A stretch of 64,000 bases of DNA, taken from contig JAKZAN010000005.1 in the NCBI GenBank assembly GCA_023053545.1, positions 1,426,001 to 1,490,000 on the forward strand. Direction: 5' to 3'. How positions within the stretch are numbered: position 1 is the stretch's first letter; every line of letters starts with the position of its first letter. The translations under genes and the position numbers were made by a program. This DNA is from Lepidurus packardi. Taxonomy: Eukaryota > Arthropoda > Branchiopoda > Notostraca > Triopsidae. The notes beneath the pieces are model-generated. The model was not told the origin of the DNA. It searched no databases and worked only from the letters and a program-made list of their open reading frames with translations. Positions 25,629 to 34,027 of the stretch are shown in pieces.

Positions 25629-26027
25629 TAATTTTGGTGGCAGCGGTGGGATATTCCAACAGTGAATTGTTGTTTTAACGGAGACTCTCGCAACAGCGAT
25701 TGAAAGTATTGCCGTCGATGGCCTATGTGTAAATTTTAGACTGAAACTTTGTGAGTGTCGTGGCTACAATTAGCGTTTTTTTTTTGGCAAGATTTTGTGA
25801 GATTTGGCAAACTTTTGCGACTTTAATTTCATCTCGAACAAGCTTCGCGGGATTATTTCATTGTTACCAACAATGAACCCGTGCTTATTCCGTTCGCTGT
25901 GACGTCGTCTGAGAATTTCATTTTTGCGTCACCATACATCCTGAACAGTACGCCCGAGCTTTCATTATTGCGTCAGTCATCCTTTTGTGCTACGAATTAA
26001 TAATTCCACCCAACAAAGACAATTATC

Positions 26028-27329
26028 ATGGAGTCCGAGCAACTCATTCAAGCCATTACGTCCCTTGCTCAAAGCGTCCTGGCTCAACAACAGCGCTACG
26101 ATAGCGAACGAGATGTTCTTAAAGCTGAACTTCAAGCCCAGCGGAAAGTTTTTGTCGATGCCCTCCAAGCGCAACAGGTGCCGGCGACAAACGCCCAAGT
26201 GACTCGTCCAATCAAGACACTGAATACGAACAGCCTGTCCACCATCCCCGTTTTCTCCGGCGAGCAACATGATGATGTACAGGCTTGGATAGAAGTTGTA
26301 TCTCGAGTGGGCGTAGTTGAAGGCTGGGACCCTGATGATCACCTACGGGCTGCCCTAGCGAAGATCACCGGCGCTGCTTATAATTGGCACCAAGTTCAAG
26401 GAAATTTATGTACTTCATGGGAAGACTGGGAAACGGGTATCAAAAAAGCCTTTGGACGAATTTTAACTTTAGAAGAGTGGGCTAGGATAATGGAAGCCCG
26501 ACGACAAATCCCGGGTGAGTCTAGTAGAACATATGTATACGACAAGTTGCGTTTGTGCCGCATGTGTCCGGTCAAACTGTCCGAAATAGACCAAGTTAAA
26601 CGACTAGCTTGGGGGTTACTACACCGAGAAGTAGCTGCTGCCATTCTTGCCGGTAACCCAAGTACCGTGGATAGTTTCATCACGCAATTAGACCACGTCG
26701 AACATGCTTTGGGTCCCCTCCCTATGCATACGTCTCCTCATACCACGTATAACCATTTTGTCAAACCCGTAACCATCAACACCGTACCGCATGATAGAGA
26801 TAGCACAAAGCCCATCGATAACGATCTAACAGCAGTTATTCAGAATTTGGCAACCAAAGTTGAACGTCTTTGTTTGGAACGGTCCAATGCTAATCCGGGT
26901 CGGAACCGTCCGGAACTCCAGGAACGTACATCTCGTCCTCTTCCTGAACGCCCTCCGAACCCCAACCCGAGGGAATGTTATAAGTGCGGCCGGGAAGGTC
27001 ATTTTGCCCGCGATTGCCCCACTCCACCTAACCTCCCCACGTCCAATCCTCGGCGAGTAACTTGCTACAAATGCGGTGTGGAAGGACATGTGAGCCGTGA
27101 GTGCCCAACACCCGTAAGGAACACCGAACCCGTACGAACTAGAGGGTGTTTCACGTGCGGAAGTACGGACCATTATGGACGAGATTGTCCAGTACGGCGA
27201 CACGAGAGTAACCAGTATTGTCCGCCTCCCCCGAACCACGGACCTCAAAATATGAATAACCAGTCGGGAAACGCGCAAGCCGATCTCATGGGGCAGGATC
27301 GGCTACGGTATGCAAGTCCCCCACAGTGA
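26028..27329 (+). CDS. Gag-like protein of the Gypsy element
   Basis: 433 residues. The N-terminal half is a retrotransposon gag domain (Trp-rich region around DVQAWIEVVSRVG and NWHQVQGNLCTSWEDWE). The C-terminal part has three CCHC zinc knuckles (CYKCGREGHFARDC, CYKCGVEGHVSREC, CFTCGSTDHYGRDC) that bind nucleic acid. The family usually makes pol by ribosomal frameshifting or reinitiation at the gag end; here pol overlaps the gag stop by a few bases in the -1 frame. Confidence 0.9.
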   Translation: MESEQLIQAITSLAQSVLAQQQRYDSERDVLKAELQAQRKVFVDALQAQQVPATNAQVTRPIKTLNTNSLSTIPVFSGEQHDDVQAWIEVVSRVGVVEGWDPDDHLRAALAKITGAAYNWHQVQGNLCTSWEDWETGIKKAFGRILTLEEWARIMEARRQIPGESSRTYVYDKLRLCRMCPVKLSEIDQVKRLAWGLLHREVAAAILAGNPSTVDSFITQLDHVEHALGPLPMHTSPHTTYNHFVKPVTINTVPHDRDSTKPIDNDLTAVIQNLATKVERLCLERSNANPGRNRPELQERTSRPLPERPPNPNPRECYKCGREGHFARDCPTPPNLPTSNPRRVTCYKCGVEGHVSRECPTPVRNTEPVRTRGCFTCGSTDHYGRDCPVRRHESNQYCPPPPNHGPQNMNNQSGNAQADLMGQDRLRYASPPQ

Positions 27330-30300
27330 TGTTACCAAAGATGCGGCTAAAAGTGGACGGGCAGGATGTCGAAGCGTTGGTGGATTCTGGAGCTTCAAAA
27401 ACGATGATTCGTGCGGATTTGGTCAATCCCGAGAAGGAACTGGAACCTTGGGTGAAGAGCGGATTTATAGCGGCCAACGGTTCGGAGCTTACACCGGTGG
27501 GGACTGCGAAGATGAGTGTTACCACAGAAACACGAGAGGTGAAGTTAGAAATGGCGGTAGTGGACGAGTTATCGCATGAGATGCTGTTGGGAGTAGATGG
27601 GATTGTAGAGCTAGGAGTAGGATTGCGTACCCAAGATGGCGTAGTAGAAGCGTTTGAACAAGGAATTTCGGAAGTAGAAACTGAAGAGTTGGGACCCGTG
27701 AATAAGGTCGGAGAGTTGGAGGAGAGGGATGAGTTACCCCTAGCAGGAATAAAAGATGAAGTGAATAACGTACAAGAGTATCCCATAATAGCATCACTTG
27801 TGGTTAATATTCCCCCACGAAGCACCCGTTTCATCTCAGTAAGTGTAACAGAGCAGCCGGCTGCTACTGAAGGCATGGTAAGTCCATATCTAGTCCATCA
27901 CCCGAATCAAAGTTTTCTGGTTCCAAGGTCACTTGTCAAGTTGAAAAGTGACGGAAGGAGTATGATCCCTGTAACAAACCCCCTAGAAGAGCCGCTACAA
28001 TTAAAAGTTGGTCAAAGGATTTCGACATTTACTCCAGTGGACGATCAACAATATGCTTGTATCATTACCACGATTGACGAGGAATCCAAGCTCTTAGAAT
28101 CTAAGGACAATCAGCTGGCAGAGTGGGACCCCCCAGTACAATATGGTACCCAATTATCTCCCGAACAGCATCAAGAACTAAAAGCATTAGTGAGGAGATA
28201 CAGTCATTGTTTCTCTACTAATCCTACTCATTTTGAACATACACGTCAAGCTACTCACTCGATTCCCGTAAGTACGTCTGTTCCCGTACGTCTTCGACCC
28301 TACCGAACATCTCCTGGTGAACGCAACGAAATCGCAAAACAAGTAGATGAAATGCTGAGTCAAGATATCATACGACCCTCCCAGAGTCCTTGGGCGTTTC
28401 CCGTGGTATTGGTGCGTAAAAAGAATGGAACTTGGAGATTTTGTGTGGATTATAGACGTCTGAACGCAGTAACGGTGAAAGATTCTTATCCCCTTCCTTT
28501 ACTCGATGACGTACTTCAACGACTGGGTGGTGCTCGCTATTTTTCCCCAATGGATCTCATCGGGGGCTACTGGCAGATGGAAGTGGAGGAAGAGGACCGA
28601 CAGAAAACAGCATTCGTTACACCAGACGGATTGTACGAGTTCCAGCGTATGCCATTTGGGTTAACTAATGCCCCAGCCAGTTTTCAGCGCCTTATGGATC
28701 AAGTTTTGGGTGGACTAAAATGGCAGACTTGCATGGCCTTTTTAGATGATGTGATGCCTTATTCCGCGACATTTCAGCAACATTTGGTAGATGTGGAAGC
28801 TGTGTTCAAATCTTTGGAAAAAGCAAATCTTCTACTACATCCTGCAAAGTGTACGTTCGGTACGGATCATACGATTTACCTAGGACATAAAGTGAGTAGT
28901 GAAGGCATCCAACCTGACCCCCAGAAAACAGTTGCAGTTCGTGAATTTCCAGTACCGGAAAATGTTCGTGAAGTCCGTGGATTTTTGGGACTAACCGGCT
29001 ACTATCGTCGCTTCATCTCCGAGTATGCTAGGAAAGCCTACGCTCTCCATATACTACTGCGAAAAGACATGAAATGGCGCTGGACTCCGGAGCAACGGGA
29101 GGCATTTGCCGTGTTGAAAGAAGCACTTATCTGTTCGCCCATTTTACGTCACTTCAAAGAGGGATTTCCCACTGAACTTCACACCGACGCCAGCATTCTC
29201 GGTCTGGGGGCCGTTCTGATTCAAATCAAGAATAACGAAAGTCACGTGGTCGCCTATGCAAGTAGAAGAGTAACTGAGGTCGAACGACGATACCACTCGA
29301 ATGAATTGGAGTGTTTGGCACTAGTTTGGGCATTACAGCATTTTCGGTCATATGTCCATGGACGTCCTTTGAAGATCGTTACCGACAATGTCGCGGTGAA
29401 ATGGCTTCAAGCGGCACAACCAATGAACCGTAAGTTTGCGCGTTGGTTAGTAGCGATGGAAGAATACCAACCTTTCACCATTGAACACCGTAAAGGTAAG
29501 TTGAACGTGGTAGCCGACGTTCTTTCCCGAGCACCAGTAGGGAACCCCATTGAGAGCGAAGACGATTTCCGTATGTTTGTGTGCCTTCTTACTCCCAGTC
29601 CGATTTCGAAATCCGAATTAGCCACCTTACAATCTGTGAGTCCCGATTTTCGGAAAATCCTACGAGTCTTACGTGATCAGCCTAATGAAGAATCGAAAAG
29701 AAGCCGTGACCGGATTAAGGAAGAATTTCACATTAAGGATGAAGTACTTTACCGTATCAATGTGGGTATAGGACGACGTCTACTACTCGTAGTGCCTCCA
29801 TCGTTACGACGGGATTTAGTATCCGCAGTACACGACCCCCCGGAAAACGGTCATCTCGGAAGAGAGAAAACAATTGAACGACTAATTCAACGATTCTGGT
29901 GGCCTGGGATGCGACAGACGGTGAAAAGATACATCCGCGGCTGTTTAAAATGTCAAGTAAATAAGCTACCTCCAGGATCTCGAGAAGGACATCTGCAATC
30001 CATACCCCCACCAACGAAACCTTTTGAGGTAATTGGTATAGACCATGTAGGGCCCTTACAGAGAACTCCGCGCGGGTCGAGACATATCCTGGTAATCGTA
30101 GACCATTTGACTAAGTGGACGGAATTGGCATCCGTGCCGGATACTAGCACGGAGGAAGTTATTCGAATCCTGAAAAACCAGATCTTCCTCAGACATGGAA
30201 TACCCGCTCAGATTATCAGTGATCGAGGATCCGCCTTTACATCACAAAACTTCGAAGAAACGATTAGAAGCTTGGGTATTCGACATAGCTTAACATCAGC

Positions 30301-31108
30301 CTACCATCCCCAGAGTAACGGGTTAGTTGAACGAAATAATCAAACGGTGATTACTATTCTACGTGCTTACGTGAACCGGGCTCATGACAATTGGGATGCA
30401 TACCTCCAGTCCGCAGCATTTGCCATGAACTCGTCTGTCCAAACCTCTTCCAAACGTTCCCCTTTTGAATTACTTTATGGTCGAATTCCTGTGGTGGCGT
30501 GTGAACGTTTCTTTCCATGGCCTCAAGATGATGGGGAGACGTATGAAGAATTCTTCGATAAAATTCAGGGATTATGGAGGGAAGCGTATAACAATATATT
30601 ACGCGCTCAACTACGTCAAGCTGAGTACTATAATGATAAACGCAAGGAAGCCCGGAGTTATGAGCCTGGAGAACTCGTGTGGATCCGACGCAATATTCGA
30701 CGAAAGGGAAGGAGCCCGAAGTTGGAGCCTAAATTTATCGGACCTTACGAGATACAAAGTAAGATTTCCGAGAATACTTATCGAGTACAGGACTTACCGG
30801 TTTTACGAACGCGAAAACGTTGGAGGGTTTTCCCTGTACATGTACAATGTCTGAAACCTTACCAAGGTCCTTATGATTCGGAGGAGGAGGCAAATTCCTC
30901 AGGGGAAGAGTCAGATCAGTTAAAACCCAAAGAAACTCCTGGATCTATGGAAGTGTACGGTGCCGAGGGTGCTCAAATCCCGCAACAAGAAACCTTGGAG
31001 GCTGAAGACTCGAACGAATTAACGACAATGGAAGACTTACCTCAGCCAAAACGTTCAACCCGAGTGCGGAAAAAGCCAGTATACCTAGAAGATTTTGTAC
31101 TAGATTGA
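27326..31108 (+). CDS. Pol polyprotein of the Gypsy element
   Basis: About 1260 residues. Domains in order: aspartic protease (LVDSGASKTMI, near residue 17), reverse transcriptase (PLPLLDDVLQRLGGARYFS through the FLDDV catalytic block, roughly 330-520), RNase H (LHTDASILGLGAVL, about 610-740), integrase with an HHCC zinc module and a DDE core (about 840-1090), and a GPY-like tail (FIGPYEIQSK). A chromodomain is not evident. The element looks whole. Confidence 0.92.
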   Translation: MMLPKMRLKVDGQDVEALVDSGASKTMIRADLVNPEKELEPWVKSGFIAANGSELTPVGTAKMSVTTETREVKLEMAVVDELSHEMLLGVDGIVELGVGLRTQDGVVEAFEQGISEVETEELGPVNKVGELEERDELPLAGIKDEVNNVQEYPIIASLVVNIPPRSTRFISVSVTEQPAATEGMVSPYLVHHPNQSFLVPRSLVKLKSDGRSMIPVTNPLEEPLQLKVGQRISTFTPVDDQQYACIITTIDEESKLLESKDNQLAEWDPPVQYGTQLSPEQHQELKALVRRYSHCFSTNPTHFEHTRQATHSIPVSTSVPVRLRPYRTSPGERNEIAKQVDEMLSQDIIRPSQSPWAFPVVLVRKKNGTWRFCVDYRRLNAVTVKDSYPLPLLDDVLQRLGGARYFSPMDLIGGYWQMEVEEEDRQKTAFVTPDGLYEFQRMPFGLTNAPASFQRLMDQVLGGLKWQTCMAFLDDVMPYSATFQQHLVDVEAVFKSLEKANLLLHPAKCTFGTDHTIYLGHKVSSEGIQPDPQKTVAVREFPVPENVREVRGFLGLTGYYRRFISEYARKAYALHILLRKDMKWRWTPEQREAFAVLKEALICSPILRHFKEGFPTELHTDASILGLGAVLIQIKNNESHVVAYASRRVTEVERRYHSNELECLALVWALQHFRSYVHGRPLKIVTDNVAVKWLQAAQPMNRKFARWLVAMEEYQPFTIEHRKGKLNVVADVLSRAPVGNPIESEDDFRMFVCLLTPSPISKSELATLQSVSPDFRKILRVLRDQPNEESKRSRDRIKEEFHIKDEVLYRINVGIGRRLLLVVPPSLRRDLVSAVHDPPENGHLGREKTIERLIQRFWWPGMRQTVKRYIRGCLKCQVNKLPPGSREGHLQSIPPPTKPFEVIGIDHVGPLQRTPRGSRHILVIVDHLTKWTELASVPDTSTEEVIRILKNQIFLRHGIPAQIISDRGSAFTSQNFEETIRSLGIRHSLTSAYHPQSNGLVERNNQTVITILRAYVNRAHDNWDAYLQSAAFAMNSSVQTSSKRSPFELLYGRIPVVACERFFPWPQDDGETYEEFFDKIQGLWREAYNNILRAQLRQAEYYNDKRKEARSYEPGELVWIRRNIRRKGRSPKLEPKFIGPYEIQSKISENTYRVQDLPVLRTRKRWRVFPVHVQCLKPYQGPYDSEEEANSSGEESDQLKPKETPGSMEVYGAEGAQIPQQETLEAEDSNELTTMEDLPQPKRSTRVRKKPVYLEDFVLD

Positions 31109-31335
31109 TCTTTTTGATAATTTACTTTCCTAGTTCCTTGTGAAAATTGCTTGCTTCTACTTCTATACTTTAATTTATGTATGTGACCAAGATATTGTCC
31201 CCACACTACGTCCCTCTATGTATCCGTTCAAAGATTTTGTCACATTTGTTGCCCCAAACGTTCTGCTTGACATGTGTTTGTCATCAAACCCTTTTGTTGG
31301 ACGTGGGGACCACGTCCACTGGTAGCGTGGCCGAA

Positions 31336-31617
31336 TGTAATGGTTAAATTATATGTATATTAGTATTTCTAAGGCTCACTAGGTGGCGTGAGATGTGTGT
31401 TGCGAAAAGAGTTGCTGAAGAGAGTGGGTAGCGAGTCGGGGTATGTAGCGGTAGTCAGGAGAAGTAGAGTTAAGGCGGTGATTTTTTGATTGTTGGAGTT
31501 TTGTGATTTAAAGTGATTTATGTTGATAATACAGTGGAACTAAATGAACCCAGCTCATTTCCAGGGGTTTTCCTTTCGGACATTTATAATTATCCAAATT
31601 ACAACTTTCCCCTCACA
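31336..31617 (+). repeat. Right LTR of the Gypsy element
   Basis: 282 bases, matching the left LTR except for one position. Confidence 0.95.
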
Positions 31618-32004
31618 ATATATAGAACAAGTAGGCCCGATGAAAAAGTTCCGTAGGAAAAGAAATATCTGGGATCAGATTTCGACTGACCTGGCTACAG
31701 TATTATCATCAACAAGAACCTGGATCCAGTGCGAAAGCCGGTATAAGACCGTAGTGAGGCGAAAGAAGGCAGCTATAGATGTATAGACAACAACAGAAGA
31801 ACTGGACAACAACAGAAGCTGAACCAAATACTTGCTTTGGAAACTTGCTTCAAATACTTGCTTCTTCATAGATAATGCTCTAATGCTTACTCTGTAGAAA
31901 TCATGCGATACTTTTTCTTGTTCTTCTACTGGACAAGGAAAACAAATAAATTGTGGAGCCACTTCGTTTAAGAAGGGCTCCTTCCATTAGAAAAGAAGGG
32001 CTCC

Positions 32005-32512
32005 ATCCATTAGGCGGGACATGGTTGCTTCACATATATCAAACCGGTCAGCCGTGTCGCGCAAACACGCTTTATTCGCAGCAAACCTACAAAGATTTGA
32101 GTTAGGCTAAAGAAGAAATAGTTTTACCAAAGAAACGAGAGGATATGGCATTCGGCCGACTTTACAGGACTCCCTCCATGCGATGAACACTTTGGGAAGT
32201 GCTGGGAGTTTGTAAACATGTCAATTAGCAGCTCTGAAACTTGCCGAGTAATCCTAAAGTTTCGTTTAAACTGTTAACAAAACTATTATTAAATTGTGTC
32301 TCTGTGTGGAACAGATATGCTACATACTTCCCAATCTGAGTACTTGTGCACATTCGATATAAAATCTGGAATTCCGGGTTTTGACTCTTCGGATCTTTCT
32401 GCTAAAAGCATACACATCATTCTTCCATAATTTCTTCGTCACTATCACTACTGGAACTTGAAGACGTTTCTTCAAGCAAAGCAAGCAACAATTTCTCTCT
32501 ATTTGGATCCAT
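32005..32512 (-). pseudogene. Harbinger transposase N-terminal remnant
   Basis: On the minus strand an ATG at 32512 opens MDPNREKLLLALLEET followed by a Ser/Asp/Glu-rich run, the usual start of PIF/Harbinger transposases. After a stop the frame picks up again with similarity to the region before the helix-turn-helix, and at about 32090-32010 the motif RDTADRFDICEATMSRL matches the Harbinger HTH. The catalytic DDE domain is absent. A short direct repeat (GAAGGGCTCC(T/A)TCCATTA) at the break (about 31973-32013) may mark the deletion. Confidence 0.7.
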
Positions 32513-33289
32513 GTTTCCCGCGCAAACGAACGCACTCTGGATATCCTACTCCGACTTCAAAGACGGGGTAGCCGAGGGTACTCTTTTTGACTCGAAACGA
32601 AGTGAGATTTCCACTGAAGGGCGTCAACAAGAGTAACTCCCCCTCTGGCTGGCTCAGTGAAAGACGCCGCCGCTACTCGGAGTAAAAAAGAGTACTCCAG
32701 AGTAGCCAGTGAAAATCGCTATGAGGCATGCTGGAGCAGAGCGAAGAAACCCGGGCAGGTCCCACTCTTCTCGCTCTGTCCATTATGTTTCAATGTTGAG
32801 CAACTGCGAGGCAGGCCGGATGAGTGTTTTTAGTACGAGTCCGACCTGACCCAAGTTGATTCCCTACGTCTTTATTGGGGGACCCTACAGTACGATTCCA
32901 GTACCGAAGGGAAAAGAATCGAAGACGATGTTCTGCTTTTTACTCGTCCCAAGAGCTCATTAGGATTAGAAAAACTGATAGAAAGTTGGTAATAATAGTT
33001 TCTTTCAAAAAGCCAACAGATTAGATTGTTTGAGGCCACAGGGGGCGTGCACAGATTGCGCAGACAAGAATTTCTATTGCGTCAGCTGGCGACAACAAAC
33101 CAGATAGCGGTATGGAAAGGTTGGATAGAAGAATTAAACAAATTCCCATTAGTTAGGAGAAAAGGTCCGACACTCCCGAGGAAGGTGGCATATCGGTGAT
33201 TCATAAAGGGTTATCGAAAGAGATAAGGATAAAAGAGGAGGAATCGCTAAGAGTTACGGATAAAGATTCAAGTTTACAGAGAAATGAGG

Positions 33290-33560
33290 CCATCGGACGT
33301 TGGAGTGTCTGGCTTCTTTGTTTTGTTGTCCACATACGGAACCTTGTCTAACTAGCGAGCAGCTGCGAAAGGTTGAGTTTAGTGAATCACACATTTAGCT
33401 GGATTAGCTCAACCTTCAATTGATACTCTTGTAAGTTTAACGACTTTAATTTGTTCAAGTCATCTGAGAATAATCTATCACTGACACTGTAGATATTAGA
33501 TACCATGTAAAGACCAAACTATGAAAAGTTGTATTCAACTAGAATTAGTAGTCAATTAGC
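33290..33560 (+). repeat. Dispersed repeat, copy inverted at 13.37-13.62 kb
   Basis: This shares a series of blocks with the reverse complement of 13365-13620, such as GAGTGTCTG, AACCTTCAATTGAT and GTAAGTTTAACGACTTTAA. Non-coding and about 270 bases, so MITE-like. Confidence 0.6.
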
Positions 33561-33649
33561 CATAAGAATAACCTAACTTAACCTAACCTACCATGCACCG
33601 CCTGGAGGAAAGTAGGGCTTTGGTTTGGTTTGATGCGGATCTGAGGGGG

Positions 33650-33696
33650 TTAGGTTAGGTCGTTCGGGTCAAAACGACCTGAATGACCTAACCTAA
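33650..33696. repeat. Imperfect inverted repeat made of TTAGG-like hexamers
   Basis: Arms of 21 bases (19 of 21 pairing) that start TTAGGTTAGGTC surround a 5-base loop AAAAC. TTAGG is the ancestral arthropod telomere unit, but two units at each arm end are too few to call interstitial telomere. Confidence 0.7.
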
Positions 33697-34027
33697 TTTA
33701 ACAAAAATATGAATTTTGTAATTAAATAACTCTATTATAGTCACAATCTAACCAACCACAGCAGTTCAGGTGGTTTTGAGACTCCCTGAACTCCAAAACC
33801 GTTAGATGCTCGGTTGTCTCTAACACGGTCGTTTTACATGAACTCGTTTTGAGCTCGTTATCCCATCTGAGGTACCTCCTCCGACATGGCTGAAATCCGA
33901 TTTGCGCGGTTGGCTGCCTTCTTTATGTGTTGTGAATTCATGTTTTTAAACAAACAAAACATTTCTAGTAGGAAAATTCAACCGCTGAAGTTCCATCGTG
34001 GATAAGACGAGGAAAAATACTGGCACG

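Larger units (their letters stand above)
25343..31621 (+). mobile_element. Ty3/Gypsy LTR retrotransposon, looks whole and young
   Basis: Two 282-base LTRs (25347-25628 and 31336-31617), each starting TG and ending CA, differ at a single position that I could find, so the insertion is recent. They are flanked by a 4-base duplication ATAT (25343-25346, 31618-31621). A primer-binding-site-like TGGTGGCAGCGGTGGG sits just inside the left LTR. Gag and pol occupy 26028-31108. No envelope gene is seen. The order protease, reverse transcriptase, RNase H, integrase defines the Ty3/Gypsy group. It lies within the Myb/SANT-like gene of a Harbinger transposon. Confidence 0.95.
25179..31786 (+). pseudogene. 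Myb/SANT-like protein of the Harbinger element, split by an LTR retrotransposon
   Basis: The frame opens at 25179 and runs to 25346, where the LTR element begins; it resumes in the same frame at 31622 and stops at 31786. The two halves together would be about 110 residues. The first half ends within a trihelix/Myb-like helix (CEWSESETKFVLDKYNQY). The second carries the rest, with Trp residues in NIWDQI and RTWIQCESRYK in the spacing of Myb/SANT-like DNA-binding domains (Myb_DNA-bind_4 type). In Harbinger elements this protein escorts the transposase to DNA and the nucleus. The LTR insertion made it non-functional here. Confidence 0.8.
24836..32721. mobile_element. PIF/Harbinger-like DNA transposon, decayed, carrying a nested LTR element
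   Basis: Terminal inverted repeats TAGCGATTTTCA(T/C)TGGC(C/T)ACTCTG begin at 24836 and end at 32721, flanked on both sides by the 3-base duplication TGA (24833-24835, 32722-32724). Three-base duplications are typical of PIF/Harbinger. Inside are the two genes expected for this superfamily, in opposite directions: a Myb/SANT-like protein (plus) and the start of a transposase (minus). Without the nested 6.3-kb LTR element the transposon is only about 1.6 kb, and the DDE nuclease region of the transposase is gone, so it is a non-autonomous deletion derivative. Confidence 0.85.
32725..34027. other. Intergenic sequence upstream of NLR1
   Basis: No gene is recognised. It holds a dispersed repeat (33290-33560), TTAGG-type hexamers and a long imperfect hairpin (33650-33696). 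The promoter of NLR1 should lie in the last few hundred bases. Confidence 0.5.

Noticed and set aside
33570-33700. Interstitial telomere
   Set aside because: Only two or three TTAGG-like units per cluster, arranged as an inverted repeat rather than a tandem array.
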